Positions 40,122 through 53,149 of a DNA stretch of 64,000 nt are shown piece after piece. The notes below the pieces were generated by a model. The model saw nothing but the letters and a program-made list of their open reading frames with translations, was not told the DNA's origin and did no database searches. The stretch covers positions 1 through 64,000 of the forward strand of contig JAHLKG010000014.1 of the NCBI GenBank assembly GCA_025526995.1. The letters run 5' to 3'. Every line of letters begins with the position of its first letter. Position 1 is the first letter of the stretch. Both the position numbers and the translations under genes were made by a program. The DNA is from Powellomyces hirtus (lineage: Eukaryota > Chytridiomycota > Chytridiomycetes > Spizellomycetales > Powellomycetaceae).

Positions 40122-42179
40122 TCACTGTCTAGGAACAGGCACTTTTTTGTGCAGATGCACCCATTTCTGTTTACGAATGCTCCATACGCGCGGCCCGCGC
40201 GCGTCTGTGAGGGATATGAGTGGCACGTCAGGGATTTCGGAAGGCGGGCCTGATGGGCTGCCAGCGAGTCGGACAGGCTGTTTTTGTTGTTGCGGCTGGG
40301 TTAGGGGGCGTTGTTGACTTAGTTTGGGTTGTTGGGGAACTAGAGGTCTGTAAGCAGGTGAGGCGCTGCTACGACGCGGATTGGCTGCTTGTGCAGCTGG
40401 TTGCGCTTGAAATGGAGCCATTCGAAACAAATATGTTTCATCCAACGAGTTTGTATTGCGAGGCGGGTCGGGGCGACGGCGGCCTTGATGATGAGCCCAA
40501 TTGTTGTCATTTTCGACTGGAGAATCTGTTGGCGATCGATTTGTTTTATTAGCGAATGCGGCGCGGTCAGTGGGTTCTGGAACCCGTCTGTAATCCGCGG
40601 TATGCCTTGGACCGGTGCTGACATGTCCAGGCAGGGACGGGGGTAGTACATCTCGTAGGCCGTATAAGCGACTTGTTTCTGAAAGAGCCAGCGTGTCGCT
40701 CGGTGCAGAGGAGATCAACGAAAAGCGAGACTCATTCGAGAGCGAAGAACCGATACCAGAGTCGCGGCGAAGATCAGCGGTGGACGCTGACGCGCCGAGA
40801 GATCTTCCTGAGGGAAAGCAGCTGGGACTAGTATGATGATGTTCCAGGTTGGGGCGACGAGGGTGAGGCGGCTGTGGTCCACGAGACTGCTGGGCTCGCC
40901 GATACGCGAGGGGGGGACCAGCGGGATCCAAGTTCGAGGAGATGCTACTATTGGAAAACGTCAAAAGACCAGAGGCGCTCGCTTCCGCGCTTTTGCGCTG
41001 ATTTCGTGAAGGCTTCTCATCAGATGTCGGTAACGACGACGGCATTGATGTCGCGTCTCTGGGGGTTGTGCTCTGACGCTCAAATTGCTGCTCGATTAGG
41101 TGCGGCATGTCCCACCCAGCAGCAATTTCCGAGCGGGTAGGCGGCCTTTGCGGGTTCTGTAAACCACCACCATGCCAGGAAACTCTGCGAAGGGAAGGTA
41201 GCCGCAGGGAGTTGGCGGTCGCTCGGTCGTGTACAGCAGATGTTGATGTTTTCGGTGATTGAGGCTGAAGTGATGGTACTTCAGCCGTATTCGCAGATAT
41301 CACACGGGTTGCAGCTGACACTTGACTCTTGTCGGGTCGATCTGAAGATCGCGTGGCTGACTGGGCCGAGATAGCGCTTGCGCTGTTCAGACAATCTACA
41401 GATTGGCTTCGTGGAGATCTGTGTCGCCGGGCCTCGGTGTATGTCGCTGGTGGCTGCTGGCGATGCGGACGCGACAAGTCCTCTTCCGAGTAGCGTCCCA
41501 TTGAGCGGCTTTGCCGGTTATGGCTTTGGCGTTGGGCAGAAGTCCAACCTGATCGAGGGGCTGTTTGAGCAGAGAAGCCGGCGGCACCTCTCATCTGCTG
41601 TTGCGGTCTTAGTGGAGTGAGCGCCAGCGCTTCTCTTACGGCGGCAACCCAGTGTAGGTACTCTACGGAAAAGTCGGCACGAAATTTGACAGAACTGCCC
41701 GCCCAATGGTCGCGTGGGTTGCTATGGGCATCAATCTCCAAGGCAAACGTGCACGTCTCTCGGAGCTCCAGTTCATCCTTGACGTTGACGACGGAAGCCA
41801 GGTCAAGGTAGGTGGGGCGCGCGTCGAGTTCCTCGTCGGAAGAGGATTCGGGAACGATTACCAAGAGCGCGGTGGTGCAGATGGCGGCCTCAGCGAGACG
41901 GCCCAGGACGGCCGCAATGTGGGGGAATGCGCGGAGTGCGCTAGTTGTTGCGGGCGTGGTCTTTGGATATATCTCCTGGAGAATGTCGAATAGATGGTCG
42001 GTGTGGCGCGGGACACACAGGAGAACGCGGGACTTGGACAGGGATAGGCCAAAAGTGCGACGACGAACGACAGTCAGACAGCCTGTTCTACATATTGCAG
42101 GGAGTGAGGAGATGGACGACTGAGTGTCCAGGTTGTTGTCTGAGAGTGTTGATTTGGTAGGAGAGTGGCAGCCAAGCAT
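40122..42179 (-). CDS. PH-domain-like protein with long disordered tail
   Basis: A single-exon ORF of 685 residues from the ATG at 42179. Residues about 20-185 look like a PH-type fold: RTGCLTVVRRRTFGLSLS at the start, then strands around YLDLASVVNV and CTFALEID, and a closing helix EYLHWVAAVREALAL with the expected Trp. The other 500 residues are rich in Ser, Pro, Arg and Gln, with basic RRxS sites that could be phosphorylated. PH domains usually bind phosphoinositides or partner proteins at membranes; a signalling or cortical role is inferred. The family is not identified further. Confidence 0.65.
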   Translation of the reverse strand: MLGCHSPTKSTLSDNNLDTQSSISSLPAICRTGCLTVVRRRTFGLSLSKSRVLLCVPRHTDHLFDILQEIYPKTTPATTSALRAFPHIAAVLGRLAEAAICTTALLVIVPESSSDEELDARPTYLDLASVVNVKDELELRETCTFALEIDAHSNPRDHWAGSSVKFRADFSVEYLHWVAAVREALALTPLRPQQQMRGAAGFSAQTAPRSGWTSAQRQSHNRQSRSMGRYSEEDLSRPHRQQPPATYTEARRHRSPRSQSVDCLNSASAISAQSATRSSDRPDKSQVSAATRVISANTAEVPSLQPQSPKTSTSAVHDRATANSLRLPSLRRVSWHGGGLQNPQRPPTRSEIAAGWDMPHLIEQQFERQSTTPRDATSMPSSLPTSDEKPSRNQRKSAEASASGLLTFSNSSISSNLDPAGPPLAYRRAQQSRGPQPPHPRRPNLEHHHTSPSCFPSGRSLGASASTADLRRDSGIGSSLSNESRFSLISSAPSDTLALSETSRLYGLRDVLPPSLPGHVSTGPRHTADYRRVPEPTDRAAFANKTNRSPTDSPVENDNNWAHHQGRRRPDPPRNTNSLDETYLFRMAPFQAQPAAQAANPRRSSASPAYRPLVPQQPKLSQQRPLTQPQQQKQPVRLAGSPSGPPSEIPDVPLISLTDARGPRVWSIRKQKWVHLHKKVPVPRQ

Positions 42180-42516
42180 TGTTGATGGAGGCGAAAGGAA
42201 ACGGGAGTGTTGTTGGGAGAGGCGAGAGTTCTCTGGGCAGGTTATTCAACGCGTGTGCACACCAAGTCGCGCTTGTCGCACATCATCACACACACGCGGT
42301 CATACACTATTCAATATATAACAGTTGGGAGTCGCAGGATCCAACGAGTGGCAAAGGTGCAATGTTGATTAATTTAAAAATATGAAACTATGGAAATGGG
42401 ATTTCGGAGCCGACGATGTATATACAAGTTGCGCAGATATGCGGGGGACATAAGTTGAGAAAAAAGCATAACACTTCCCGCGCGGGACGGGGAATGAGTT
42501 TTGTCCAAAAAAAACT
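42180..42516. other. intergenic, no gene seen
   Basis: Promoter of the PH-like gene and 3' flank of UTP12. Confidence 0.4.
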
Positions 42517-45500
42517 CTACTGCTTCCGCTTTCGCTTTCCCGAGTCGCCCTGTCGTTGATCTGTGATTTCGGCGGCGGCAGTTGTAGTTGTGTCATCAAT
42601 GTAGAAATCATGGACCGCCTGGTCGGCGATGCGGGCGCGCACAAAGCGGAGACCCGCAAGATTGAATCCGACCTGGTCACGGTCGGTTTTCAAGAGTGTG
42701 CGCAAGGTGGTCCGAATTCGGGCCAGAGTTGGGCGCAGCGTCGCCGTGGAGACAAGCTGGTGGTGATGCGTCCTCAGCAGGATAAAGAGGATACGGGATG
42801 TAAGAGCAGGACTCCATTTCTGATGTGAAATAAGGTTTAGTCTACATGCTATGGCCATGAAGGTTTCTGGTACTTCACCTTTTCAATCCATACGACAATG
42901 TTCTTGAGCAGCATGACCACTTTGGAGAATGGAAGGACAAGTAATGCCTCCTCCATCTCGGCGGCTTTAACCTTCTGTGCGACAAAGAGGACAAACTGCT
43001 CGGGGGTAAGGTCAGGCTTGCCGGTGGCCAGGACAAACGGGCTGCGCGGGGGCGCAGGAACCTCGGCAGCAGCGGCCGCAGAGCCCGCAGCCTTCTTCAT
43101 GCGTTCATACTGATCAAAGTTGCGTCGTTCTTCTTCCCAGACATCGAGTGCCTCTATGATACACTCACCAGCTTTTAGGGTCTCAGCCGTTGACTTGCCA
43201 GCTGCCGCGACCTCGGTGTTTGTTCCAGACTGCTGCTTGAGCTCGTCGTCAACGTCAGCTCCCGATCCAATGGGGGCGTCGTATCGGTCAGCATCCTGGG
43301 CCGCATTTTGTTCATACAGCTCCTCCTGTTCGCGCTCACGTTCCTCTTCCAACATGAACTGATCATCCGTCTTCTCCCAAACGCGAATCGATCGATCATG
43401 CGAGCCCGTAACCACAAAGTTGCCGTACTTTGCAACAGCAAGACCCCAAATCTCGCCATGATGAGACTCCAGCTTCATGATGAGCTCAAACTTGTCGGCA
43501 TCCCAATATTTGACGATGCGGTCTTTCCCAATCGAAAACAGATAGTGTGTGCCAAACACGAAGCGCACGCCCATGACAGAGTCCTGGTGGGCAAACAATG
43601 ACTTGTGGCAGTCACCAAAATCCAGACCCCAGAGTTTGATGGTCTTGTCCGATGACCCCGTGGCAATGAGTGTGCTGTCTGACGAGATGTCCATTGACAT
43701 GACTGGTAGCTTGTGTCCGTACAGGGAAAGGAAGAACTTGAGAGTGTCGGCGTAGAGGATCTTGACGGTAGAGTCCAACAGGGAAACGGCTAACAAACGG
43801 CCGTCAGGCGAATGCCGTACACATAGCACATCATCAGACATCTTCAAAGTGCGAGTGTGTACCAGCGTTGGTCGCTTTTGCACACGAGAGTATTCGGGAT
43901 CTTCCACAAATGCGAGGTCCCAGAACTTGACGTCCTTGTCCTGTGATCCAGTCGTCAGTCCCTTTTTGTCAGGACGCACATGCAATGACCACACTGGTCC
44001 GTCATGTGCTTTGATGTTCTCGATCATCGCAGACCGCGCAAGATCAAAAAGTTGCAGCTCGCCCGTCTTGGTACCAATGACGACAAACGCATTTCCAGGA
44101 AGAAATTCGCAACATAACGCGTATCCCGATGGCAGAGTTTTCAGACATTGTCTCGAGTAGACATTCCACACTTTGATCAGATCGGAAGATCCTGTCACCA
44201 GTAGCTCGTCGTCAGTGCTCAGTGCCAACGTCCGCACATCAGATCGGTGGCCAGGAATATCGATTCCAGAAACAAGGCGCGAGTGTTGCTCTTTGTTATC
44301 GAACTCGATTGCATGTACTTCGACCGTGTTGTTAGAGAGAGCGCATAGAATCTGAAGAGAACCCTCCTTGCCGTTGGAAGCGCCTGTGATCTTGGCTGGA
44401 GAAAAGTCGAACGACCGGACTTTGGCAGAACATCTGACGTGCGCCACTCGGGGTATCTCGTCCGCAACGGTCAGGACCAATTCCTCGCTCTCCTGTTCCT
44501 CCAACTTTGTAGCGCCCGCCTTCTGCTTCTTCTTCTCATTTTGTCGCTTCCTCAGTCGTGCGAGCTTTTTCTTCATCTCGTCCTCCGTCCGCACTCTGTA
44601 CATCTCCACCAATTTATCGGCGCCTTGTGCCCCAACGTATCGCCCACTCGGATGCACCCGCAGGGTTACTACACGTTCTTTGCTTTGTCGCTCCAGGGTC
44701 CCGTAGCTGACCACAGCACGCTTAATGACGGGTGTTCCATCTTCATTGACGGATGTCGCCGAATCAGCCCATCCGCTGTCGATCGTGTCTCCTGCAGGCT
44801 CCAATTTGGCAGACAGAACGGCAGGATCAATCTTCCACACACGAACTTCCCCATCCGCAGCACCGGTAAACATCATCATCTCGTCTATCGGAGAGACATC
44901 CAAAGCCCACACTTCCCCGCGGTGGGCGATGACGGTCTCAACGCAGTGCTGTGTCGAGAGATCCCAGAATTTGACCAAGGTATCCTTTGAACCCGAAACA
45001 ACATGATCCATCCCGCTTTTTGTGAGAAATCGCACCGTTGTCACCTGATCCTTGTGGCCCCGCAAACGGAACATGCCGGCTTCTGCAACGACATCCCACA
45101 CTATGAGATCCGTGTCCTTTGAGCCCGACACTAGCCTCGCCCCCAAAGGATCGTAAGCCAACGCGGTGACGGCCGATCGATGTCCGTTGAATGTGACAGT
45201 AGTTTCCCCAGAGTTTGTGTCCCAGATCCGTATCGAACCATCAGCATATCTGCAAGAAGGAGGGAAGAAAAACATACCCGGGTACTAAGCTTCATGCCTC
45301 GAGCATTCGCTAACGGTAAACCCAACCAAAAAGCTTACCCAACAGCAACAGCCTCGCCCGCGGGACTCCTGGTCAGACAGGTGACTTCTGCCTTGTTTCC
45401 TTCATCATGCCACGTACGAACGAGGGTTCCTTTGCGCACGTCCCATATGTTGACGTCTTCCAAGGCAGGTGTAATAGCATGTTTTGCATCCTTGTCAAAG

Positions 45501-45574
45501 ACAGAATTGGCGGCCCCACTAGCAACCACTCCAAAGCTCGCAGCTAGCCGGTATCGCAGATATAGCTTCACCAT
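42517..45574 (-). CDS. UTP12: U3 snoRNP/small-subunit processome protein Utp12 (Dip2/WDR3)
   Basis: Nucleolar WD40 protein of the UTP-B complex, needed for 18S rRNA maturation. Three exons, 45339-45574, 42879-45249 and 42517-42819, give 969 residues, close to the family norm of about 940. The start MVKLYLRYRLAASFGVV is typical. About a dozen WD repeats run to residue about 710 (for example ADGSIRIWDT, SGSKDTDLIVWDV, GSSDLIKVWNV, TGSHDRSIRVWEK), with a Lys-rich loop near 260. The last exon completes the Utp12 domain: ALTSRILFILLRTHHHQLV, then TLRTLLKTDRDQVGFNLAGL, and a basic end. No defects seen. Confidence 0.96.
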
Positions 45575-46499
45575 TGTATGGGAGTGCAAATGTGGGCCGA
45601 GTGCCTAAGAGTTTCCAAAAGAACCGACAAATTCTAGAAAATCCTTTGAGCGAGAAAAAGAGTGACGCACCTAAGCCACCTGCGCGTCTGATGACTTCCT
45701 CTTTTCCTTTCTTCTTTTTTTTTTGTTTTCGAACAGGGCCCCTGCATCGCGGAGTGAAGAACGCAATCCAAGGAAACATCGGCGAACCTTCTGCTGAAAC
45801 ATCATTCGAGCAATGCAAGAAAGGAAGGATGCGTTCTGCAGTTGGCTGTACCGACCTCCAGAATATATATATATAGTTATCATGTGTTTCTGGACGATTT
45901 CAGGAATCTGTTATGGACTTCAAACGTCACCATACACTACACATTCCACAGCGCTGACGAAAATGCTACCCTGCCAGAAATTCGATATAAGTACTGTACA
46001 AGAACGAGACCGTTCAGTTGGAACGTGTCCATGTCGACGGTCCTAATGGAAGTGCAAGAAGCATTGTGTTTCCCCGCAAGGACAAACAGGCGCACGCCAT
46101 ATGTAACCTTTCGTCAGAAATGTCTCCCCGCGTTGCTGCTGGTCTGAATTGCTCATGAGGTTTTCTTTGCCAAACGGACTTCAACGAAGATGGCGGAGGC
46201 GGTTTCGCTTGCTAACGTTTTCCATAGTTGACAGCTGAGCTCCATTGAGCTGCGGACCCGCCACATGATCTGGCGGAACAAGATCGTTCGAGGACGGCTT
46301 GATCGATCGTCCGGTGCGATGCGCAATTGAACTCAATGATGCGCTAGACAATGACCGCCGTTTCCCCAATTCCATGTTTTGCAGCGGATTTGATAGGCAA
46401 TCAGAGCACTTCAATGGCATTGTGGAAAGTGATTCACGTGAAATTATGTACAACTTGAATGTAGCAAGCGGGCAATCGAATGACCTCTCTGTAGAGCTT
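45575..46499. other. intergenic, no gene seen
   Basis: Promoter of UTP12 and 3' flank of the next minus-strand gene. A T-run with a TTTCC-rich tract occurs near 45,700-45,730. ORFs are shadows. Confidence 0.4.
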
Positions 46500-49400
46500 T
46501 CATGTTGCATTGGGGCCGAGTCCTGTGACAGAGGCGATGCTCTGGAGAGTGCGATCCTTGACAGCCTTCCCCGCTGCTTGACCGAAGCCGTCTACGGCTG
46601 AAACTGCTTTGGGGCTGACAATGGCGACAGCCATGCGAGCTCCTCCAATAGCTTTTCGGCCGACTTTCCAAAGCTGGAACCAGAGCCATATCGTAAAACC
46701 CAAGACTGTGCACGATTAGAAGAAAATTGGGACAAGTTCAATGTTTAACTACCTGCGCTAATGCATAGGATTTTTAGTGATCGCCAATGTAACTTACTGC
46801 CAAGAACGTATGCAATGAGTTGATAATACCACTCTTGCATGGATCCCAACGCGTTCGGTGTCCCTTCAATCTGTTGGATTGCCTCTTCGACCATCTTCAG
46901 TTGTCGAGACAAGTCTTCGTTGACCTCTTGCGTCACCGCATCGAGGTTGCAAACCATCGTACTAACTTCTTGGTGAGATCTGTAATAGACAAGTGCCAGA
47001 GATCAGGTCATGGGTGAAAGGATGCAATCGACATGCGATGGTCAGGTACCTTGCATTTCGTTCTTCGATATCTTGACACTTCTGCTCAAGAGATGCCAGC
47101 GAGGCCTTCACCACGTCCAACATTGTCTCCAAACCCGTTTCCCGAGCCCTTGAGAATGACATGCGATGAAAGCCTTGGCCTTCTGCAAGAGACTCAACAG
47201 CGATGGAGGATCCTGTGAAAAAGTAAATCAGTGTGAAGTCATATGCATAAGCGCAAAACTGCCCGCTGCTACCAGAAGTGTCGAGCATCGAGAGTGGTTC
47301 GTTTGTCATGTCGGTTGAGCCGAGAACTTGGTTCTGAACGCTTCGTCTGTTGTATGGCGGTTTCAGACGCGCCTCAAAACCTACAATTGCGGCGTCCCTC
47401 GATGCGATTTGATGCTGTACGATGTAACGGTCTCAGTAACGATGGAGCAATGCAGGCTATGGCAATAGAAGCGAGTACCGTAAATGAGGCTTTGAGGTCC
47501 TCCGCCGCGGGCATCAACACATCCAACCGTTGAGCTAACGCCATGAGATCGTCGTAGAAGTGTTGTTCCTCGGCTGTGAACGGCGAGTTCGGATCGCGCG
47601 TTACGCTGTCGCAGCGCGCACCGTCGTTTGAGTATGGAGAACCTGGATCTTCTCTATCTCCCTCCTCGTCGGCAGATGTCACAGATGTAGTCAAATCCGT
47701 TCCTACATTGCTGGGTCTACCAGGACGAGTGCTGTCCCGGCGCCCCTCGTTCGATTGCAAATCAATATCCATAGGCTCTCGAACCAGTGATGCCGAAGAC
47801 GCGCTCTTTAGACGATCGCCAATAAACTTTCGCTGTAGTGAGAAGATCACAAATGAGAACGCCTAAATTTGCATTTAAGATTGTACCGTCTTTCATCACG
47901 CACCACTGCCCTCTTGCGCCGAGACGACGTTTTGAAGGTCTCGGAAGCTTCCGTAAGATCCCCGTTGGACTGCGTATCACCCTCGCGAGAGAGCCCTTTG
48001 CCAACCTTTCTACCCCGAGCTTTGTCACTTTGATTTTGGTCAAAAACAGATCGGGTTTCTTCATCACTGCTGCTGCTGTCCCAAACCCATTTCTTTCCCC
48101 GGGGCGCAGGACTGCCTCTATCCTGATCTCGCACATTCCGAGATTTAACCGCCCCACTATGATCATCCGGAATGGCTCCTCCTTCCATATCACTTTCATG
48201 ATGGGAATCTGGGCTGACTGCATCGCTCCCGTTTCGTCCTTTCTCGCGACGACGTCCGATTTTGCCCATCATTGACTTCAACCTCCGTCCCCTAATTCGC
48301 GATTCTCCATCGTCACTATCAGATGCCAAAGCCTCTTCTTTTCCTCGATTTAAAGGGAGTTGAGTCCCTTGTGGGATGTATGACTCGTGATTTCTCTGCG
48401 ATCCTCGTCGGGAACTGCCAGAGCCCTGGCCAGCCAGGCGCGTCGATTGCGCAGTCTGGACATCATTAATCAAATGTTCAGGCATAAATTCCGGAGCGAC
48501 TTGCGCAACCTTTACATTGAAAATGCCTAACCCAGTCTCCTCCGGCCGACTTGGCGCGCCTTCGACACTACCGTCAGATAGGTCAGACAGCTCCACTCTT
48601 CGCGGTGATATCAAAAGGCCCTCGTCAACTGCATCGGCAGGATGGTGAGCGATCTGTTTCAAGGGGCTCGGGGTCCTGGCTCTCTGCGCAAAAGTGGGAT
48701 CCGTCATACCCCGACCACCAAGCGTTCTGGCCGCGTCCATGCTACCCGCCCTTTCGAGGGTCTTGCCGCTGGCAGATGACCTGCGCATCCGGCTAGTTAG
48801 CTGATCGACCGTTCCAGCGAGACTCTTTTTTCGTGCAAGTGCTGTTGCCGAATTCTTAGAATCAGAGACACCTAGCTCTCCTCGCTTCTCACGCAGTCGG
48901 TCCCAAAACCCAGACTTTTTCCGACCATGCCCAGGGGCTGAACTTGAGCTGTTACATGTGAGGTCGCCGACTGATTCGACATCCGATTCTTGGCGCATGC
49001 CAGATAGCGACGAGACACTGGTTTCTATTGACGGCTTTCTGTGATCTACTGCAGTTTCATCGGATATCGATTGTTCAGCTTGCTTCTAGCACAACTTGGC
49101 CATTGAGATTCTTATAAGAGATGACGGGAAAATCGAATGTGAACCGTACCTCGAAAGGTGGCACGTGCGACACAGATTGCGCACTTGTCCGCATGGCTTC
49201 GTCCTCTTGCTGAATCAGTGTGCTTCCATCCAGGAACTGCAGGAGGAGCGAAGGAGCGCACTTCTGAGCTTCGTCAAATGCATTAAGATCTGTGGAGGAC
49301 GGGGACCCGATGTTTGGGTCCTCCGTCGTTTCGCCTCCGTCGCGGTCCATTAAGGAGGTTGTCCATTGCGTGACATGGTCTTCCTTGGTCGAGGGAAATC

Positions 49401-50745
49401 GATCCATTTTTGTGGAGAGTTCTTTTTCATCGTCTGTCCCCTGCTGCCTCCTTTTAAGTCCACGCATCCATCGCGACCCCAGGACTTTGCCCATGTTGCC
49501 CATAAAATCATCCGCCGATTCACTGCTGTCCCCTGCAGACTCTTCCAGCGACGAACGTGTTTTTTGCTCTTCGCGCATTGTGGTTTTTTCATTGTAAAAC
49601 TCTGAAAGCTCACTATTTCCAACATGCCACATATAATAGCGCAACTTCCACTTTTTCTGCTCGTCCGCTCCGGATTTGACGGCACGCTGCCACATGGATC
49701 TCCGCCATCGGATAACTTCCAGAGGATTGTAGCGTAACCCTTTAGCTGTCTGCAATCGATGGACATGAGCGTATCGTGTCTCAAAGTACTGCTTGCAGCG
49801 ATTTGATCGATAAAGGGTCTCCTTGGAAGCTTTGAAGTCACGAGCAGGCTCTGGCTCGCAAGTGGCATTGTTCGGTGTTGCTTCGTTTGGTATTGCTTCG
49901 GAGACTGGTGCAAGGGGTCCTTGCAATGAGGCTGTTTTTTCTGGAGGATGCGCCGATGCTCTGGTCGACCGGCGCGAGGATGCTCCAGACATGGGTGGAG
50001 GATGTAAGGTATTGCTCGGGGTCTCTCCATGCAGGTTCTCTCGGTACTGCTGAGTGGTAAGGTCCATAATTTGTGTAAGATAAGGGTCGTCGTCGGAAAC
50101 GCTCGACAGGATAGTACCCAAAGGCGTCGCCGTCCCTTCACTCAACCCATAACTTCCGTAGCTGTGTTGAGAGTCCCGGGAAGAGTACGATATGATTGAA
50201 TGAGGATAAGAGCTCAGACTCGACACGGAGGTTGTACCACTTTGGCCAACCAGAATGTCTTCATTCCCAACTTCTGAAGGTGGATGTAGACTGAGAGCTG
50301 GGGTTAAAATCAGAGGGTAGTTGGCCCTTGTCGATTGAGACACTCGGCGGGACGATGTGGCGCTGGAAAATGGAGAGACTCGTTCTCGCAGTGGAGACGC
50401 CGGAAACACAGCTCCAGCACTAAAGTGACGAGCGGAGGAAATGGTCGCGCCTCGTTGACGTGGACGAACGGTGCCATTGGCTGACGGATTGCTCTTAGGG
50501 ATCCTCTCTTGGGTTCCAAGGCCGGGATCTGAGGATTCACAGACTGCTGAATCGGAAGTCGTCGTTGCATCCGGTACAGTCAGGAACTCGACATCTTTTG
50601 TTGTTGTTTCGCTCGTTCCATGGTGCGCTGGCACGCGCGGTTTGCTGGACGAGGCCGCAGAGGCGGCCCTTTTTCTGGTAAAAGTGCTCGCGGGTTGGTG
50701 GTACAGTTCGGGAGGGACAGTCTTCGTTTTCGCTGGCGTGCCCAT
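46500..50745 (-). CDS. large membrane-anchored fungal protein, possibly UPF0592-like
   Basis: Six exons join in frame (3741 nt, 1246 residues): 49150-50745, 47904-49085, 47421-47832, 47050-47212, 46798-46979 and 46500-46705. The first 330 residues are Ser/Thr-rich. A conserved-looking block at about 330-400 contains RSNRCKQYFETRYAHVH and RYNPLEVIRWRRSMW. The middle is polar with basic and acidic patches. The C-terminus has two hydrophobic helices (TVLASIAIACIAPSLL and LIAYVLGILGFTIWLWF) separated by a 130-residue coiled coil. The NPLEVIRWRR-type motif plus a C-terminal membrane anchor recalls fungal UPF0592 proteins (yeast YGR266W), but I hold that loosely. The splice after exon 3 (weak C|GTACAG) is the least certain, and there may be an upstream exon before the ATG at 50745. 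Confidence 0.62.
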
Positions 50746-51437
50746 CTCCCGGTCATGTTTCTTTGGCAGTCTGACGCTAGACGCAGGGCCGTTTGGCGCG
50801 CCCTCTTCCTTTGACGGATGGCGTCGCGTTGCTGGTCCCACCTCGAGAAAGCAGGGGGCGCCAAGCAAGCGGGCAGGGCAGAAATGAGGGTTTTGGGCAC
50901 TGCAGTCGGTGGGGGGGTTTTCACGTCCAGGTCGTGCTTGTCATTTCAACAATCGCATTTGCGTCGGTCGGTGGGAATGGCCGTACAGTAGTACTACAGT
51001 ATTATCCCTCCAAACATGCGCGTCACTATCGACACTACTACTGTACGCCTGTCTATCTCGTCGTGCATTCATTCCTTCTCTCAGTCTTCCTTCCTTCTAA
51101 TTCATTCATTATTCCATCCATTCAAGCAATCCATTTGACTGACTGACTGACTGATTGATTGAGTGATTGATTGATTGATGCGACTTACAGTGAGTACATA
51201 TGAGACACGGGAGAGAAAAGAGAGAAAAGAGGCGATTAATTAATGACTTTCCACTCGATGGCATAGTTCTAGTATATCATAGATCTATCATGCAAGGATC
51301 CACGTGACTGTGAAATTAGACTTTCGTGAATCTCTCACTCTTTTCCCTTTGTTTCTTTTTGCCCAAGGAAAAAAAGCTCACTTGCTCAATACTCACGCAC
51401 GCACGGACGTCGGATCGCTCAACATATCCCTGTTCAT
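50746..51437. other. divergent promoter region
   Basis: Between the large membrane protein (minus) and the Rad60-like gene (plus). The open frame of the former extends upstream to about 50,868 without an ATG. Holds the short-period repeat below. Confidence 0.4.
51136..51180. repeat. TGAC/TGAT short tandem repeat
   Basis: TGACTGACTGACTGAC passes into repeated GATTGATT units, about 45 bp in total, 260 bp upstream of the Rad60-like ATG. Confidence 0.7.
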
Positions 51438-53149
51438 ATGATGAGCGGCACTAGCAACAAGCGCCCGGCTGCGGCTGTCGTTGCAGTAGGCGAGCCGACC
51501 TTTGTTGACCTCTATCGCCCCAGAAAGCGCCAACAGCCCCGCAAACGCGCTGCTCAAAAACCCGACCTGGACCGGCATGACGAACTCATTTCAGACTCCA
51601 GCGACGATAACCATACCTCCGCCACCGTCACAAAGCCCAAAACCATCAAATCACGAAACTCCTCCTCCTCCTCCTCCTCTCACCCGCGCGTCCCTGCTGG
51701 CCAGAAATACCCTGCGGCGAAACCTAAAACCGAAAGAATAGACTCCACCGATTCGTCCTATGACCCATTTGCTAGTTTCTTTGACTTGGGAACAGGCGGC
51801 ACTCTAGCAACAATCAGAGCAAAGCTGGCAGTGGGAAGGGCAGCTGGCTGTACCAAAAATGCCGCACTTTGTCGTCAATCACCGAGTTCTCCATCCAAAG
51901 TTACCAACGCCGCCGCCGACACGACACGGACACGTGAACAGGGGGATTCCAGCACATCAGAATACACAAAGACCACGACGTTGTCCAATGGTCTCGACAG
52001 TGTTCTGTCCGGCGAGCTTCCCTCGGATCCGGATACCTCTGACGATGAGTCAACGCCCAGGTCAGACATTCACTTTATAATCGGTCACCTTCAGCTGTTG
52101 CCTTACCGTCATGTTCCGCAGACCACTGCAAAGAAAACGAAAACCATCTCCACCGTCTGTACCCAAAATCGAACGTGACGTTTCGCTGACTCCTCCGCCT
52201 CAGGTGCCCGCTAAGCACATGGCGGTATTGAGCTCCATAAGGTACGGAATGATGGATCCTAAAGTAGAGGCCAGTGACACGCCTATTTGTGTGCTCACGA
52301 TTGACGCGTTACCCTTGTTGACCCAATAGTGAGATGCTTCAAAAAATGGGAGACAACTACAAGTCAGATCTCTCGGACGCTCTGAGCAGTCCAAGCTCAA
52401 ACTCCACATCCCTCGACCCGGCACTTCAACGTGTCAGCAAACGACGGCCAATCAATACGCTCGCTATGAATAGTAGCAGCACTGTTGACATTATAGTTAA
52501 CTACCAACGCTATCCATCGAACCTTGCCGCCACACAAAGTCTACGAATACGAGTCAGAATGGTAAGGTCTACTCTGAAACTCCGCACGCACAGAAGCGAT
52601 GAACTGTGATTCCTGACCCATGTTTGCGTGTATCGTGCTTTGGCCGTTCAGGATGATCCGTTTGAACAACTGATGCATGCATGCTGCATTAGATGGGGTG
52701 TCGAACGCGAGAATGTCATCTTTGTCTATAACGACACCCCACTCTTCTCAAGAGGCACGCCAAGCGCAGTCCGCATGGGGGACGCACCGGTTGTTCAGGT
52801 TTACCTTCGCACTGAATACGCAACATATCAAGCAACAACACTTCCCTCGTCTCCTCCAAAACGCTCTTTATCTGACTCGTCATCGCAGCCAAAACAGTCG
52901 TCATCCGCTGATACTGTCCCACGCGTCCTCGTAAAGATTGCACACCATGAGTATCCACAGCTCAAACTCTCTGTCCGTGCCACACACACCATGGACGATC
53001 TGGTCGCCATGTACGTAAAGGAGCGACACCCGCCTCCTTCCGGAAAGTCTTACCGGATTGTATTCGAGGGAGATACTGTCTCTCCGACTGACACGGTCAC
53101 GGAAGCAGGGCTGGAGGATGGAGACGTGGTAGAAATCCATGCTAGGTAG
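51438..53149 (+). CDS. rad60: Rad60/Esc2/NIP45-like protein with two SUMO-like domains
   Basis: Four exons, 51438-52060, 52122-52241, 52330-52561 and 52652-53149, give 490 residues. The N-terminal 290 residues are polar and Ser-rich with acidic SSD runs and an early FVDLYRPRK motif. Two ubiquitin-like folds follow: the first at about 310-395 (VDIIVNYQ, then DDPFEQLMHACCIRWG and VIFVYND), the second at the C-terminus (PRVLVKIAHHEYPQLKLSV, HTMDDLVAMYVKE, YRIVFEGDTVSPTDTV, GLEDGDVVEIHAR). Two tandem SUMO-like domains at the C-terminus define the Rad60/Esc2/NIP45 family, which works with SUMO enzymes in replication-fork and recombination repair. There is no C-terminal di-Gly tail, so the domain is not conjugated. 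Two adjacent ATG codons start the frame. Confidence 0.82.
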